DNA from: Cristatella mucedo
Taxonomy: Eukaryota; Bryozoa; Phylactolaemata; Cristatellidae
Length of the DNA: 64,000 bases
Assembly: GCA_009760855.2 (NCBI GenBank)
Contig: WPIO01000003.1
Location: forward strand, 8,578,001-8,642,000
Reading direction: 5' to 3'
In this document: in pieces, positions 48,601-61,065 of the stretch
Numbering within the stretch: position 1 is the stretch's first letter
Layout of the letters: every line of letters starts with the position of its first letter
Position numbers and translations under genes: made by a program
Notes under the pieces: model-generated
The model's input: the letters and a program-made list of their open reading frames with translations, nothing else
Told to the model about the DNA's origin: nothing
Databases searched by the model: none

Positions 48601-51600
48601 CATTGATTCAGGTCCTATCTCACTGGGAGACTCCAGAGTATTGATGTGAACAGACAGAGATCATCTGAGGAACCGGTTAAGTACTGGGGGACATGTACCT
48701 GAAGGCTCTGTGCTCGGCCCACTTCTTTTCACAGTTTATACTCTTTCTCTTCATGTGATCACGAAGCACAATCTAGGCTTTTACTTCTATGCAGATGACA
48801 CTCATTCATGCCTTTACTTTGATCCATTCCAGCCTTCCAGCAAGTCAAATTCTCAACATTCCCTTGCTGCATGTATTGATGACATCCTCACATAAATGGC
48901 AGCAAACTGTCTTAAATTGAATGACGACAAAACCAGCATACTAGTTATGGGCAAACCAAATGTGATTCAGAAATTGGAAAGCCTAACGTTCAAAATCGGT
49001 TCTGCCAGCACAGTTCCTGTTGGTTCTATCTAGGTGTCACGTTCTAAAAGTGACCTTACATTACACGACCACATCAGCTCCACAGTCAAATCTGCCTACT
49101 TTCAGCTACATAACATTGATATAATTCGGGTTTTCTTAGACGGGGATACTACATTAAAACTAGCCCAGGCATTTGTGACATCCTGTCTTGACTTCTGTAA
49201 CTCTGTAATTCTGTAGCGTGCTGGTTACTGGTCCACAGGCCCGTGCACTGAAGTCTTAAAGCTGGTGCAAAACTCTGCACCAAGGCTTACCTGTCGTTTG
49301 CATCGCAGTTGTCACATCTCACCACTTCTTGCCGACCTGCACTGGCTTTCAATCAAGCAGTGCATTGACTTCCAAGGTTCTCTCACTTACTTTAGGTCCC
49401 TTCATTCTCTGGCTCCAGCCTACCTATCTGAACTACTCCGCCACCAGACCAAGAATCGTAAGATCAGCTGCTGTGACTCAAATCGTATAGCCATACCTCG
49501 TATGAACCTCAAAACGATTGGAGACCATGCCTTCAGTTCCTATGCTCCCAAAGCCCGGAACTCACTAACGACGCACGTCACAACCTTCCCTGATATGAGG
49601 ACATTTAAAAGAAGCTTAAGACGCACCTGCTTATTACAGCATTTGGTGGGTCTTTGTTATTCATCTTTCGATTTTATGTATCTGCTTGCACTGGGCCTGC
49701 AGCTTGCAATGTTACCATCAATCATTTGGCAATGCTTTCTACACAGCTTCTGTAACGTGCTTATAAAGAGATTCAGTTCTCCGAGGGCTTATGCAAATGT
49801 ATTATTGCGATTATTATTGTTATTATTATTGCATAAGCAGAAAGACCTACAAGTACTGAGTACTGGAAGTCTAGATGAGATCCCAAAAAAGCAGTGACAT
49901 GCCTGGCTCTAATATCTTTACCTAAGCAGGCATGCATTTTTTGCCAAGGTCCGTAGGCAGACTTGACATACAAGCTAATTTGGTCATCAAGCAAAAGGCC
50001 GTCTTTGAACCGGACACCCAGAATGAAAGTGGATGATGTAAAAGATGTGCTAGACAAGTCTACTTCGACGATTATGCTCTCTGGTTTCTGACTTTAACTT
50101 GGTTTTCCTAATATTAGTAAGTTGGTTTTATTCTCATTCAATTTGAGAAAGTTTGCTGGAATCTAATTGTGAATGTTAGCAATACATGCAATGGAGTTGA
50201 GAGTTTGACATTCTGTCGACAAGGAAGGATCAAAGCTCTGGTGCAGCTATTTTTCATCTACATAAAATGAAAGCCTTGATCATGCTTTGTGTGTACATCG
50301 GCAAGAGGGAGAGCGTAAATTGTGAAAAGAAGTGTACCAATCACAGAGGGCTTCCTAGGTAGTCCGTTGCTATCTATGCTTCCAGAATTTGCAGTGAGGA
50401 AGTACATAAGCCATTGTAGTGCAGTGCCAGAGTGCCAGTGATGCCCAGGTGAGATTATGGGTGCTCAAGAAGGACTCGGTAATCAATAGTATCAAACACT
50501 GCCAAGAGTTCCACCGAACTCCCAGAAAGGCTCCCCTTAAATTAGAATGCCCGAAAAGATCACTGTACACTCCATTTCAGTAGAGATTAATCTTCGGGAT
50601 GAGATCCTACTCGCGGGTTTGACACTTAGTGATGGTTTAGGTGCTTTGCAATAGATTAGAAAATGAACTTTGTAACTACGACGTTGTTTGCTCATTCCAA
50701 TAAAATCCAACTAATTCGAGCATTGCAAGTGACATCTGCTGACCTGGTGTGCACCTTCCGAGCCTGCTGTAGAAACCAGGCCGGCACTGGCATGTCCGGC
50801 GCAGTGGATCGCAATAATAGTAAGACTGTCCGCCGTGGTACCAGCACACAGTAAGCAGAGCTCCACTGGCAGCACACGGTGCCCCTCGTACTGCGAAAGG
50901 TAGGTAGAAGTCTGGCCAATCAGCGACATTTAGATGTGGCATGCTTGTCTGCCCTCAGCCACTGCTGCTGATCTGCTGCCGGCCTTACTCTCAGCACAGG
51001 AGGTGACATCGGCAAAATAGCCGGGTGCGCAGCGGCACAGACCGACTGATAGGTCGCAGGCAAACTCATACTGCCCTCCCATAGAGCAGTCCTCATCTCT
51101 TGAACACATACCTGGGTCGAAAAAAGGCATGCACAGAACAAACCTGAGCAAATGCATGCCTGCATCTGCACCACGAGCTATCCCCAGGCCAAAAATACTG
51201 TCTAGCTGCTAAATACTTGCCACGTATGTGGACAGCAACATCCTACTCTGAAGCAGGCTCACTGCCACGATTAAATTCGGAAAAGAATTTGATGAAGTAA
51301 TGGCCAAAATGCGAGGCAATATGCATCCCAATATTGACTCGGGAAGCATCCCATAAGTTGACAGGCATAACAGTGAACCAAGCTGAGACGAGTTGGATGG
51401 CAAGCAAAAGGCACAGACAACGGCAGGGGAATAAGCAGAAATTTGTAACCAATGCACACGACCTCATAAGAACATCTTTGCATTGTTAAAAGATATATCC
51501 AACATAAGCATTTACAAACCTGTGCGCAGGCACTATGTGCCAAGTCGGGCATATCTTTCTTAGTTGCCTTTCGGTGCTCTTTTTATGCTGTTAACTTTAC

Positions 51601-54600
51601 CGACTGTCCTCGACTCAGAAGTTTAAAAATTCATTTGAATACCATCCTATGTGAACCTAATCTCTACCCAGGTGCTGTACATATGCCTCACGGCTCGAGC
51701 CCACGACCTTGGTAGTTAAAATCTAGCATATTACCCCCTATACAGTTATCTTGGTTATGTGAGAAGAAGTTTGTTGGCCTTCCCGCCAACAGCCTGCACA
51801 GCCTTTGACTATATATACTATATATACTATGGAAAATCCTCCTGCTCAACGCCCACTTGATCTGCCTGCATGCATCCGTACATACCAGCTGCATTTGTTG
51901 AGAACATGGCGAAACCAAGCGGCATTTGCCTCTACTACAGTGGTGCAGTGATTGATTGGGCCGCCCCCATCCCTGGCTCCGTGGCCACCGACAAAATCAT
52001 CTTCATAATTCAACTCGATAAGCAACCGCCGAGCTGGTGTCAAATGAGAACTGTGATTTTTCGCTATCATTTTTCATCAAATGCACGTCTTGCCCCTGCA
52101 TTCGAATTTTGCTGATCTTGCCTGCTCGCTGAAAATCCTGGCTCCACCATTGGATATGCACACACATTTTCTGCTACCTTAAGACAATAGAATGTAGCAG
52201 CTTGGCTCTTAGCTACCCAATGATAAGCAGCACAATCAAAACGGGACTGCCTAGCCCCGAGACAGCCACGGGTGAGCATAACAGGATCAGGGGGTCAAGC
52301 GGAAGACAAAGTGGCAACTCGTCTTGGTTTCCAGTATGCATTAATAGTAAGTCCCTTTCTTACGCGACCCTATCTCGGGGGTACTAGGGGGAACTGTGTT
52401 GGCGCAATTTACAACCACCTAGCCATCTCTCCAGCCATATTTTGAAACCTTAAGCATTGATAATTGCCTTGCAGTTAAGAGCATAGATAATGAAGTCACT
52501 GACCCAAACCAGCCTGACTCCACTGCTGATCGTAACCCAGTATCCACAGCACAAATGCTGCGCCGGCCAGAATGGATTTCTTTATTGTTCTTCCGACACG
52601 AACTTACTTGCTTTAAAGATTGTGATTCCATTATTGAGCTAGAGGTGCATACGGCCAATCGAGAGCCACTCAGGCCATTGTCGACCTACCATTGCATCGG
52701 CTAATCTCATTTTTTATCGAGCGTGCATCTTGAATACAATGGCATGCCACGTATCGGTTTGGCCTGTTATGCCAAAAGTCCGAATGAGCAATAAGGCAAG
52801 ACAAGGGATCTAGGGTGGACAAGGCTCGTCACCCGCTGGTTTGCCTACGACGACCGACTGACACTTCTTGTTAGTCTCGGACGTTGAAACCCAGGCCGTT
52901 GGAGCAGCCTCACCCAAGCGTTCAATGCCTGCCAAGCGAATCGCCACTGTGTGGCCTGGTCCTCCGACCAAGGAAAGAGAATGAGGATAATGCATATTTG
53001 ACATAACTACTAAGGGTTGCGATAAGCCGAGGCCAGCCTTCAAAGTTGCAGCAAAATCTTAGCACAAATTAGCCTTTGAGGCGCACTGCCGGTTCGACCT
53101 CACAAGCTCTGAGCCAAGGGGCAGCCAAACCTCGCGCTCTCCAATACTAGGAGGCTGTCATAGGAGAGTAAAAGGGGCGCGTCCTAAAGCAACCCGATCC
53201 GTCATGCCCTCTGGCAGTCTGCCCGATGGAGGCCGTGACTTGCTGCATCCCTACACTGTCCCAATGGACACGAGAATGAAAGAGCCAAAAGATCAAAGTC
53301 ACCATTGAATAAATGACTCGACCGGCCAACCGTCGAATCGTGCCGCTGGGTTCCAGGGCACTCTCAGCAGAACCCGACGCTTAGGGGCTCGAAGACTATG
53401 AAGTGGACAATGAACGACGTCTGGCAATGTCCAGTACAACAGCTCGGTGGTGCTTAGGCTAGGGCCAATCATAAAATTAATGGCATATGCCCATTATTTG
53501 CTCTTCCCTCAAGACTTTGCTTCAACTTTCTGTCTATTCGGCAGAAAGCTGCATATAGAGGTCACTCTAGCGAATACGCATCTCCCCTTTAAGGGATACG
53601 GTTGCATGGTTTTGCCTACAGGAGCTGGGATTTTGCGATTGGATCCCAGTTTGCCCTGAAGGCAGTGGTCAAATTTGGCTACGATCAAGGAACCTAAGAT
53701 TGACCTTGGAGCCACCGACCTGCTGAGGCGTGTTGAGCAGCTTGGTCGTCCTGAGCACATTCCCTTAACTTTCTCATGAATGGCTGCCTTTGGAAAGGCC
53801 GAGGTCTGGCTCCCTTCTTGACTGAATACTGGCTATGCCCATCGAGGCTCCGGAATACCCTGCTAAAGCTAAAGGGAAATCAATCGGTGGCAAATGCAAA
53901 GCAAAATGAGCACACGAACTTATAAAAGTGCAGACAGGACTGTTTGGCCTCCACTCAGCTGAGCAGGAGTAGCACCACCGAATCACTGCGTTCTTTACTT
54001 TCAGGATCTGCTCGTAGACAGTAAGCAAGCAGTTTACACACATCTTTCACCGAGAGCAGGCGATTGGCTCCCTTTAGGGGTCACTATAACATAAGCTCGT
54101 GCAAAAAGTCTCTTGCGTTTTTCCGTTTCACTGCAATCTACGAATCTCAGTGCTAAGCAGCTACGCCAGGCTTGAGCTCCAGCCCCATCGCAAGCAATCA
54201 GCAGCTGTCCTGTCTAGGCCCTAATGTAAGCTACTTCCAGGCCTCCTGACTCCCCCCCCCATGAAAATGTGTCTGCCAACACTAGTCCAACTGGGTCACG
54301 ATACCCGTACGAGGTCATGTGCTCACTCATCACGACTGAGGTCGTGTGTTCGAATCCTGCTATGGGCGATCCTTTATTGCCAACTGCAAGTGGTAGTGAC
54401 AGCCGGCAAGGCCCAATGCCGAGTGAAAGAGGCAAACTAATCACCGAAATCCTGCGAGCTTTGACCCTTCCTCAGAAGCTACATTGTGGCAGCCGATTGG
54501 CATCGCCTAGGCTTGCTGAAGCTGCAAATATAAATGCATTCTACGACGTACAGCGCTGCCTATGCATTGCCAATACCTGCCCTCTACATTTTGCCATCGC

Positions 54601-57600
54601 CTGAATTATCTCCCAACAAAACAGTGTGCAAATCATTTGAAGGTAGCACATTAGTAATGCAGTGTTTTCGGCATGGTTTCAGATGCACTGCTGCACTCTA
54701 CAGATATCTACTTGATCAAACTCGGGGCAGACATTGCTTCACATTCACCTTATCCACTGGGCTGCAGTCCCACAAAATTCACAGAAACATAAGAAACCAC
54801 TGCAACTCGATTCACCGGCTAACAAAGAAGCGACTTACGTTTCTCACATTTATCTCTGCTAAGTGGAAGGTAGTTGCTGACCACGTCGCAGCCGCATCGC
54901 TTCGAATTCGTGTCACACCTGAAGGAACGCGTGTAGATGATTTCTTGCAGGCTGCACTCTATCGACTGTGATGAAAATGAATGATGATGAATCAATGATG
55001 AAAATGAATCGGGCAACTCTGTAGTGCCAAAGAGGATAGGCGCATGCTCGTCAACCTACTAGAAATGGTGTGCGATAGCTGGCTGTGCAAAATGGCTGCC
55101 GAGCCACGGGCTTTGTGGTTTCAGTCCTCCACAGTTTCTAACTGAGTCTAAGACGAATGTCCAACCCTTATCATACGTGTACTGATGCTGCAAAATCAAG
55201 TCTGTAAAACGTGGCTCTATGGCTACATCTCTGCTAAGAAATTCAATTGCCTATCCGATGCCAACTCCTCTTCTAAGCTTGCGAGTGCTATCAAACACTG
55301 ATGCATGCCCTGTTTATTTGCTGGCATGAAGCTTTTTATGTTTATTCAATACTTTATATGCATACATCAAGTGCCTAGAAAGATATTAAGTTCTCTGAGG
55401 GTGCTATTCACATGTATTATGATTACTATTATATCAAAACTTTCATAGGTAAGATAATAGCCATAACATAAAATCACTAGAGCATAAATACAAGTAGAGT
55501 CAATTATCTCTATAAGTATTACTCGTTGGAACAGGCGAAAAGTGGATCTTATGTATAATCATGTAATGTAATATATCTCCGTCTGTAACTCCACAAAGTC
55601 ATAAAGACCATGTGGGTGTTACGCAGGAGAGTTTTGTATGGCACACTCACAGTCTAAGCAGCTTTCGGTATGCATTCGGTGGCCAACAGACTTTATCCGA
55701 AAGCCGCTTAGGCTGTGAGTGCTCTGAACAAAACTCTCCTGCGTAACACCCACATGGTCTTTATGACTTTGTGGAGTTACAGATGGAGATACATTACATT
55801 AAATCTCATGCAACAAACAGAAAGTGGGAAGCATAGCAGTCAGGACAGCAGTTGAGATAGTGAGTGGCATGGAAGTAGCAGCTCAGGACCACTGAAAAGG
55901 ACGAGCCATAGTCGGCAGTAGGAGAGTAATTGTCGTTGCCTAAGAATTGTTGAAGAGAGTTCCACAGTCTAGGACCTACAGAGCTAAAGCTTCAACGGTC
56001 TTTAAGCGCAGGAATAGAACAGCTAATTTATTGTCTACACAGAACCTGAGGGCACGAGGAGGCTGAAACTGGTGCAGCAGTTCAGCTAGGTACGAAGGAG
56101 CCAAACCGTGGCAGGCCCTGTGGGTCAGCGTAAGAACTTTGCTCTGTATCCGTTGCTAAACCGGCATCCATCTTAGCTCTTTTAGTGAAGGAGACATGCT
56201 CAAACATCAGGGACTTGAAGACTAGCCTTGCAGCCAGCCATATTCATAGTCAGCTTCCTAGTGGCCTAGTTGCTTTCTTTGGTAGCCCAGCCAAAAGGGA
56301 GTTACAATAATCAAGCCGAAACAGAACTAAGGAGCTACTTAAATTTTTTACAAGCCACCGTAGAAGACAGCTCCTAATCTTGGATAGGGATCGAACGTGA
56401 TGGCTAGCTGTAGAAGCAGTCTTCATAATGAAGCTTTTAAAATTTAGGCAGCTGTCGAAAATGACACCTAAATTTCGAGCAGGTGTGATGGTCGCACAAC
56501 AGCATCACCTATTAGAAGAGAAAAGCCTTTTAATCCAGCCACACGCTTAGGGTGTCCTATGAGCAGCAGTTCGGTTTTGTCGTCATTGAGTTTCAAGAAG
56601 TTTTCCGACATCCAGGATCGAATATCGGCAAGGCAAGCTTTCAGTTTCTCAGTTGCCGCAGCAGATTCCGACGGTTTGAATGACAAATACAGCTGAGTAT
56701 CGTCAGCATAAAAGTGATATCCCATTCCACGGGCCTTAATCACTTTTCCCAGAGGTTGAGTATAAATGAAGAACAGCAAGGGATAATTGGTGCTTATATA
56801 AGGGTTAAGCTGGCAGGATGTGCTCCTGATTACATGCAAATTGTAGTTTAGACAATGACTGATGTAAAATAATAATAATAAAAATAATAATAATAAAAAG
56901 TGATAATAATAATAAAAAGTAATAGTACATTTGATAAAGAAACCTCAAAGAACTCAATCTGTTTTTAGGCACTTTGCAATTGCTGCAAAGGAAGCACGAT
57001 CAAATGGTTAGTGGTAGCATGCTCAATAAACAACTAGAATAACATGGTTAAGGTTGACATGCACAGAGTCAGCTTGCAAGTGAAGTTGATGGCTGCATGC
57101 ACAGTATCCGCATGCATAAGCACATACAGGCCGAGTCACAGGGACCTACTAAATTCTGTCAAAAATAGGTGCGTTTTTAATTTTTTTTAATGTGGTTCAA
57201 GTAAGGGGATGTCGTGACGCAAGTCGGGAGTTAGTTCCAGGCTTTGGGAGCATACGAACTAAATGCATGGTCTCCAAAGGATTTAGGATTTGTACGAGGT
57301 ATGAGTAAACAGCTGCATTACAAAAAATAGGTGGTACGATGCTTAGCCTGGTGGGGAGTAGATCTGATAGGTATCTGATAGGTGAAGCCAAAGAATGAAC
57401 CGACGTAAAAGTGAGTCACAAAAACCATGAGGTTTATGTGTTGCTTGACTGGGAGCCGGAGCAGGTCGGCGAGAAGTGGTGAGATGTGGCAACTGCGATG
57501 CTCACGACAGACAAGCCTAGCTGCTGAGTCTTGCACCAGCTGTAAGCGTCTGATTGCACAGGCCGGTAGGCCAGCAAGCAACGAGTTACAGAAGTCAATA

Positions 57601-60600
57601 TGGGATGTCACAAATGCATGGACCAGTTTAGATGTGGTATCCCTGTCTAAAAAATCCCGAATTCCAGCAATGCTAAGTACCTGAAAGTAGGCAAATTTTC
57701 GTGCAGATTCAACAGGAGATATGCTAGCAGAGCCGATTTTTAGTCTTTACAATATAGCTCATAGTAAAGGCCCGTGATAAAATAATGTATGGCTATCAAA
57801 GGTGCAACTCACAGAGGCAGAGATATGGATATGAAGTGAACATCTGTCTAGACAAGAGGAGCCGATAAAGCATTATTTCAGCCACATATTCTCTTACCTA
57901 GCTTCAGTACATCAAGTCTTAGCTGGAAAATGCATCAAAAGAAATTTGCTGCCACACAATTAGTATTCGTAAATGCTCATAGTCGTACTTACACTAATGA
58001 AGCATCTTTGCAGTCCAAGCTGTTCTTGCATGTTTTAAGCCTGCCTGAAACACAGTTGAGTTGTGCCTTCTTTTAGACGATAAAAGCAGGTTTTAATAAA
58101 TAGCTCATACGATAAACAAATTAGCTAATGAAAATCGCATATTATGCCTTTCTAGACATTTAAATAAGTACATTGATATTGTCTAATGTCATGTGCAGCG
58201 ACCCACACACGCGGACACTAATAAAGAAGGTGGAATGCCAAGGCAAAGGGGGTGGTAAGCTAGGGGGAAAATGGAGGTAGTGAGAAAAGAGGCAACATGC
58301 CTACATGAAGGAGCTATATACCAAGATTAAGGGAGACATGAGAGAGAAAGGAGGAAAACAGAGTAACTAGGTAACTAGGTGATGCCTGAGATAGTTGAGA
58401 AATCTAGCCATTTGTCATTAAAGTTGTGCTTATTACAATTGAAAAGAACATACAATTCACAAAGACTCCAAACTAAGAGGTCAGTTTTTATTTTTGCAGT
58501 GCAGTGAACCGGGTCCACGTGCATGCTTCAAAGCAGTTCATTCGTGTTTTTCTTTACTGCATGTACAGCTTCGACTTACCCCTCTCAAATGTTTCAGCTA
58601 AGCTAATTTAATGAAGCACGGTTCATGAGATTTAACATACCAAAGACATCGAAGCTCAAGATTAATCCACTCCCAAGTTAGCTCCTACATTATGATCTTT
58701 GTGGTGGTCAACCTGATTGCTTCACTAGCTTCTTTGTCAGCAAGATAAATAAGATCCATCCCTAAGGTAGCAGCATTCACTCCGGACTCCTGGCCCTCAA
58801 TAAAAGCAACATAAGACACCTCTCCCTCAATTCCATGCAGAGCCTCAACGTTTTCATTAAAGGAGGCTATGAGTGACCTTAACCTTAAGTTCATCTCCCA
58901 GTCAAAGAAGACTACTAGCTCTTTAGACCCTATTTCCACTGCCCTACTTTTACGATGCATACATCTGCTGTTGGCATGCACCAACAACATCATTAATATG
59001 TCCTTAGTCTCAGGTCACGTCCTTTCAAGTTTAAAAAAGGCTGTAGTTTGGTCAATTATTAAGAAAGCAACAGTAGACGAAGAGAACTTGGGCAGTATTC
59101 TCTCAATCTCCCTTCTACCATTCCTATCAAAGACACTAGTACGAGTTGTGGCAGACCTGCTGACGTTCTTGTACTAAAACTTCAAACCTAGCATGTAAGT
59201 TTCTGTCTGGTTTTAGAGCTAATCACTCTACAGAGTCAGCATTGCTTCGGATGTATAACGTCTTAATCAGGAATGAATACTTAGGTCAAATCTTTCTGCT
59301 CGTTTTGATTGATCTTTCGGCAGCGTTTGATACTATTGATCACCAAGTCCTTCTTGAGCATTTCACATCTCGCCTGACATCACTGGCACTGCACTACAAT
59401 GGTTCAGGTCCTATCTCAGTGGGAGACTCCAGAGTCAATCACAGCAAGGTGCCACATAGACATCACAATTTGGCCCTGGTATATTTTCTATGCCGTTTTC
59501 CAGAAGACAGTACCAGAAAAATTCTTTGTCAGCAATAAATCTCTAGACAAACATCGGATTTAACCATCTACTACATCAATGGTAATTTCCAGTACTGTAA
59601 GAGTATTCAATTGCTTAAGCCAGAGGTCGACAAACTCCGGCTTTTAGGCCAGATCCGGCCTAGCTAGTGCTCCAGTACGGCCTAGCGGCCCCCTAGTTAT
59701 TTATTGATGGATCCGGCCTAATTGAGTTGTCGCGGCTTCGTTCCCAATCCTTACTACTGTTGCAGCTCAAGTTGTGGCCCTCGTTTATTTTTAGAACTTG
59801 AAACAGAAGCGCCTGACCGGGGGAGGGATGATATGCATATATCTCTATAATTGCCGCGCATGTCTGTGCATCTTTTGCGACTGTTTGTGTGTTGATCTCG
59901 CCTCACCCGCCGACCTGACCGAGTGATTGGGATTTTTGCTGACCTAGTGTGAGCCTTCTTGACCTCCCGAAATGGCCTAGTAGTCCAAAAAGTTTGCCGA
60001 CCCCTGGCTTAAGCAGAGGACTTTCTAGCTGGTTTGGTCTAGTGGTTTAGGTGCTCGCCCCGACCAAGGTCTGACTGAGGTTGTGGGTTCGAGCCCCGAG
60101 GCATATGTGAAGCGCCTGAATAGAGATTAAGTTCTCTTGGGGCGCTATGTAAGTGAATTATATATTTATATATATATCATTGCTGGCAACAGGATGTTAC
60201 CTTAAAGAGATATAATCAATATTAAAGAATATTAAATGGCATTGTAATCACAATTTAACTTTCAATATATTGTTTCTGAAACTTGACTGTTATGTGAGGA
60301 TGCTCAGCTGAGCATCTATGGATTGTATAAACAACTAGTCAGATGCCGAGCAACGACTCCAATGCAAAATTGTCTGGCAAGCGGCATCAGTGGCTTATTT
60401 TCCCTTGGATGTTTACATCAGCTGCTTTCGTTAATCTAAATCTGTGGAATGGTGTAGATTATTGGCGGCAACAGTAGATAGGTTTTTTCCTGCCACAGCA
60501 GTCCGTCTGCTGGCTTGATGGAAGTAGAAAAACTTGGATAACTTGACTAATGCATGACTATATTTATAAGAGTAATAACGAAACGGTTCTTTTCAGTCAT

Positions 60601-61029
60601 GCAGAGCCGCGAGTTTCGGATATGGTGGATGTATTAATAGCATCCTGGATCTAGCCACCTTTAAACTTGCCCCGAGTCTCAAAACAACAGTAACTACTGA
60701 ACGCATCAAAAAAGGCTCGTCTCTGGGGGTCTAGTTGTCTACAAGCATCTTCTCAATTGGTAAGATATTTAAGGATATTGTGTGATCCCAAGAAAACCCT
60801 TGACAGCCAAATTCAAGACAGGGTTAATAATCTGTAAAGTAAAGGGTAACTGATTTAACAGCCTCATTTCTTTTGTGGTAAAAGAGCCTTAGACAGGCAA
60901 CAAAAAATTCCCTGCTGCAAAACTTAAAATACAACCTGTTTGTTAAGTTCGGGCACCTTACCGATCTCCATACTCCGTTGTAGCCTAACTGCAGGCATAC
61001 ACTGATGTTGAACATTTTTTGTATCTTCA

Positions 61030-61065
<36 letters not shown>

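Larger units (their letters stand above)
46240..49835 (+). mobile_element. Near-complete family-A (L2-like) LINE with two nested insertions
   Basis: Endonuclease part at 46240-46860 ([20 protein letters not shown], then HILDQIF after the SINE at 46503-46675). A minus-strand LINE copy interrupts at 46862-47595. The linker resumes near 47740 ([20 protein letters not shown]), followed by RT with ITKSFLSI, a worn PQGS region at 48700, [14 protein letters not shown] (catalytic FYADD intact) near 48785, the RT C-terminus (210-codon frame at 49265-49897, partly beyond the element) and the tail with ATT repeats to 49835. Many stops; inactive. This copy shows the domain order EN-linker-RT of the family. 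Confidence 0.8.

Noticed and set aside
60950-60985. A 27-base phase-1 microexon of the EB gene between 61227 and 51111
   Set aside because: Splice motifs fit, but so short a sequence fits by chance and it contains no cysteine; direct joining of the flanking modules gives a better protein.
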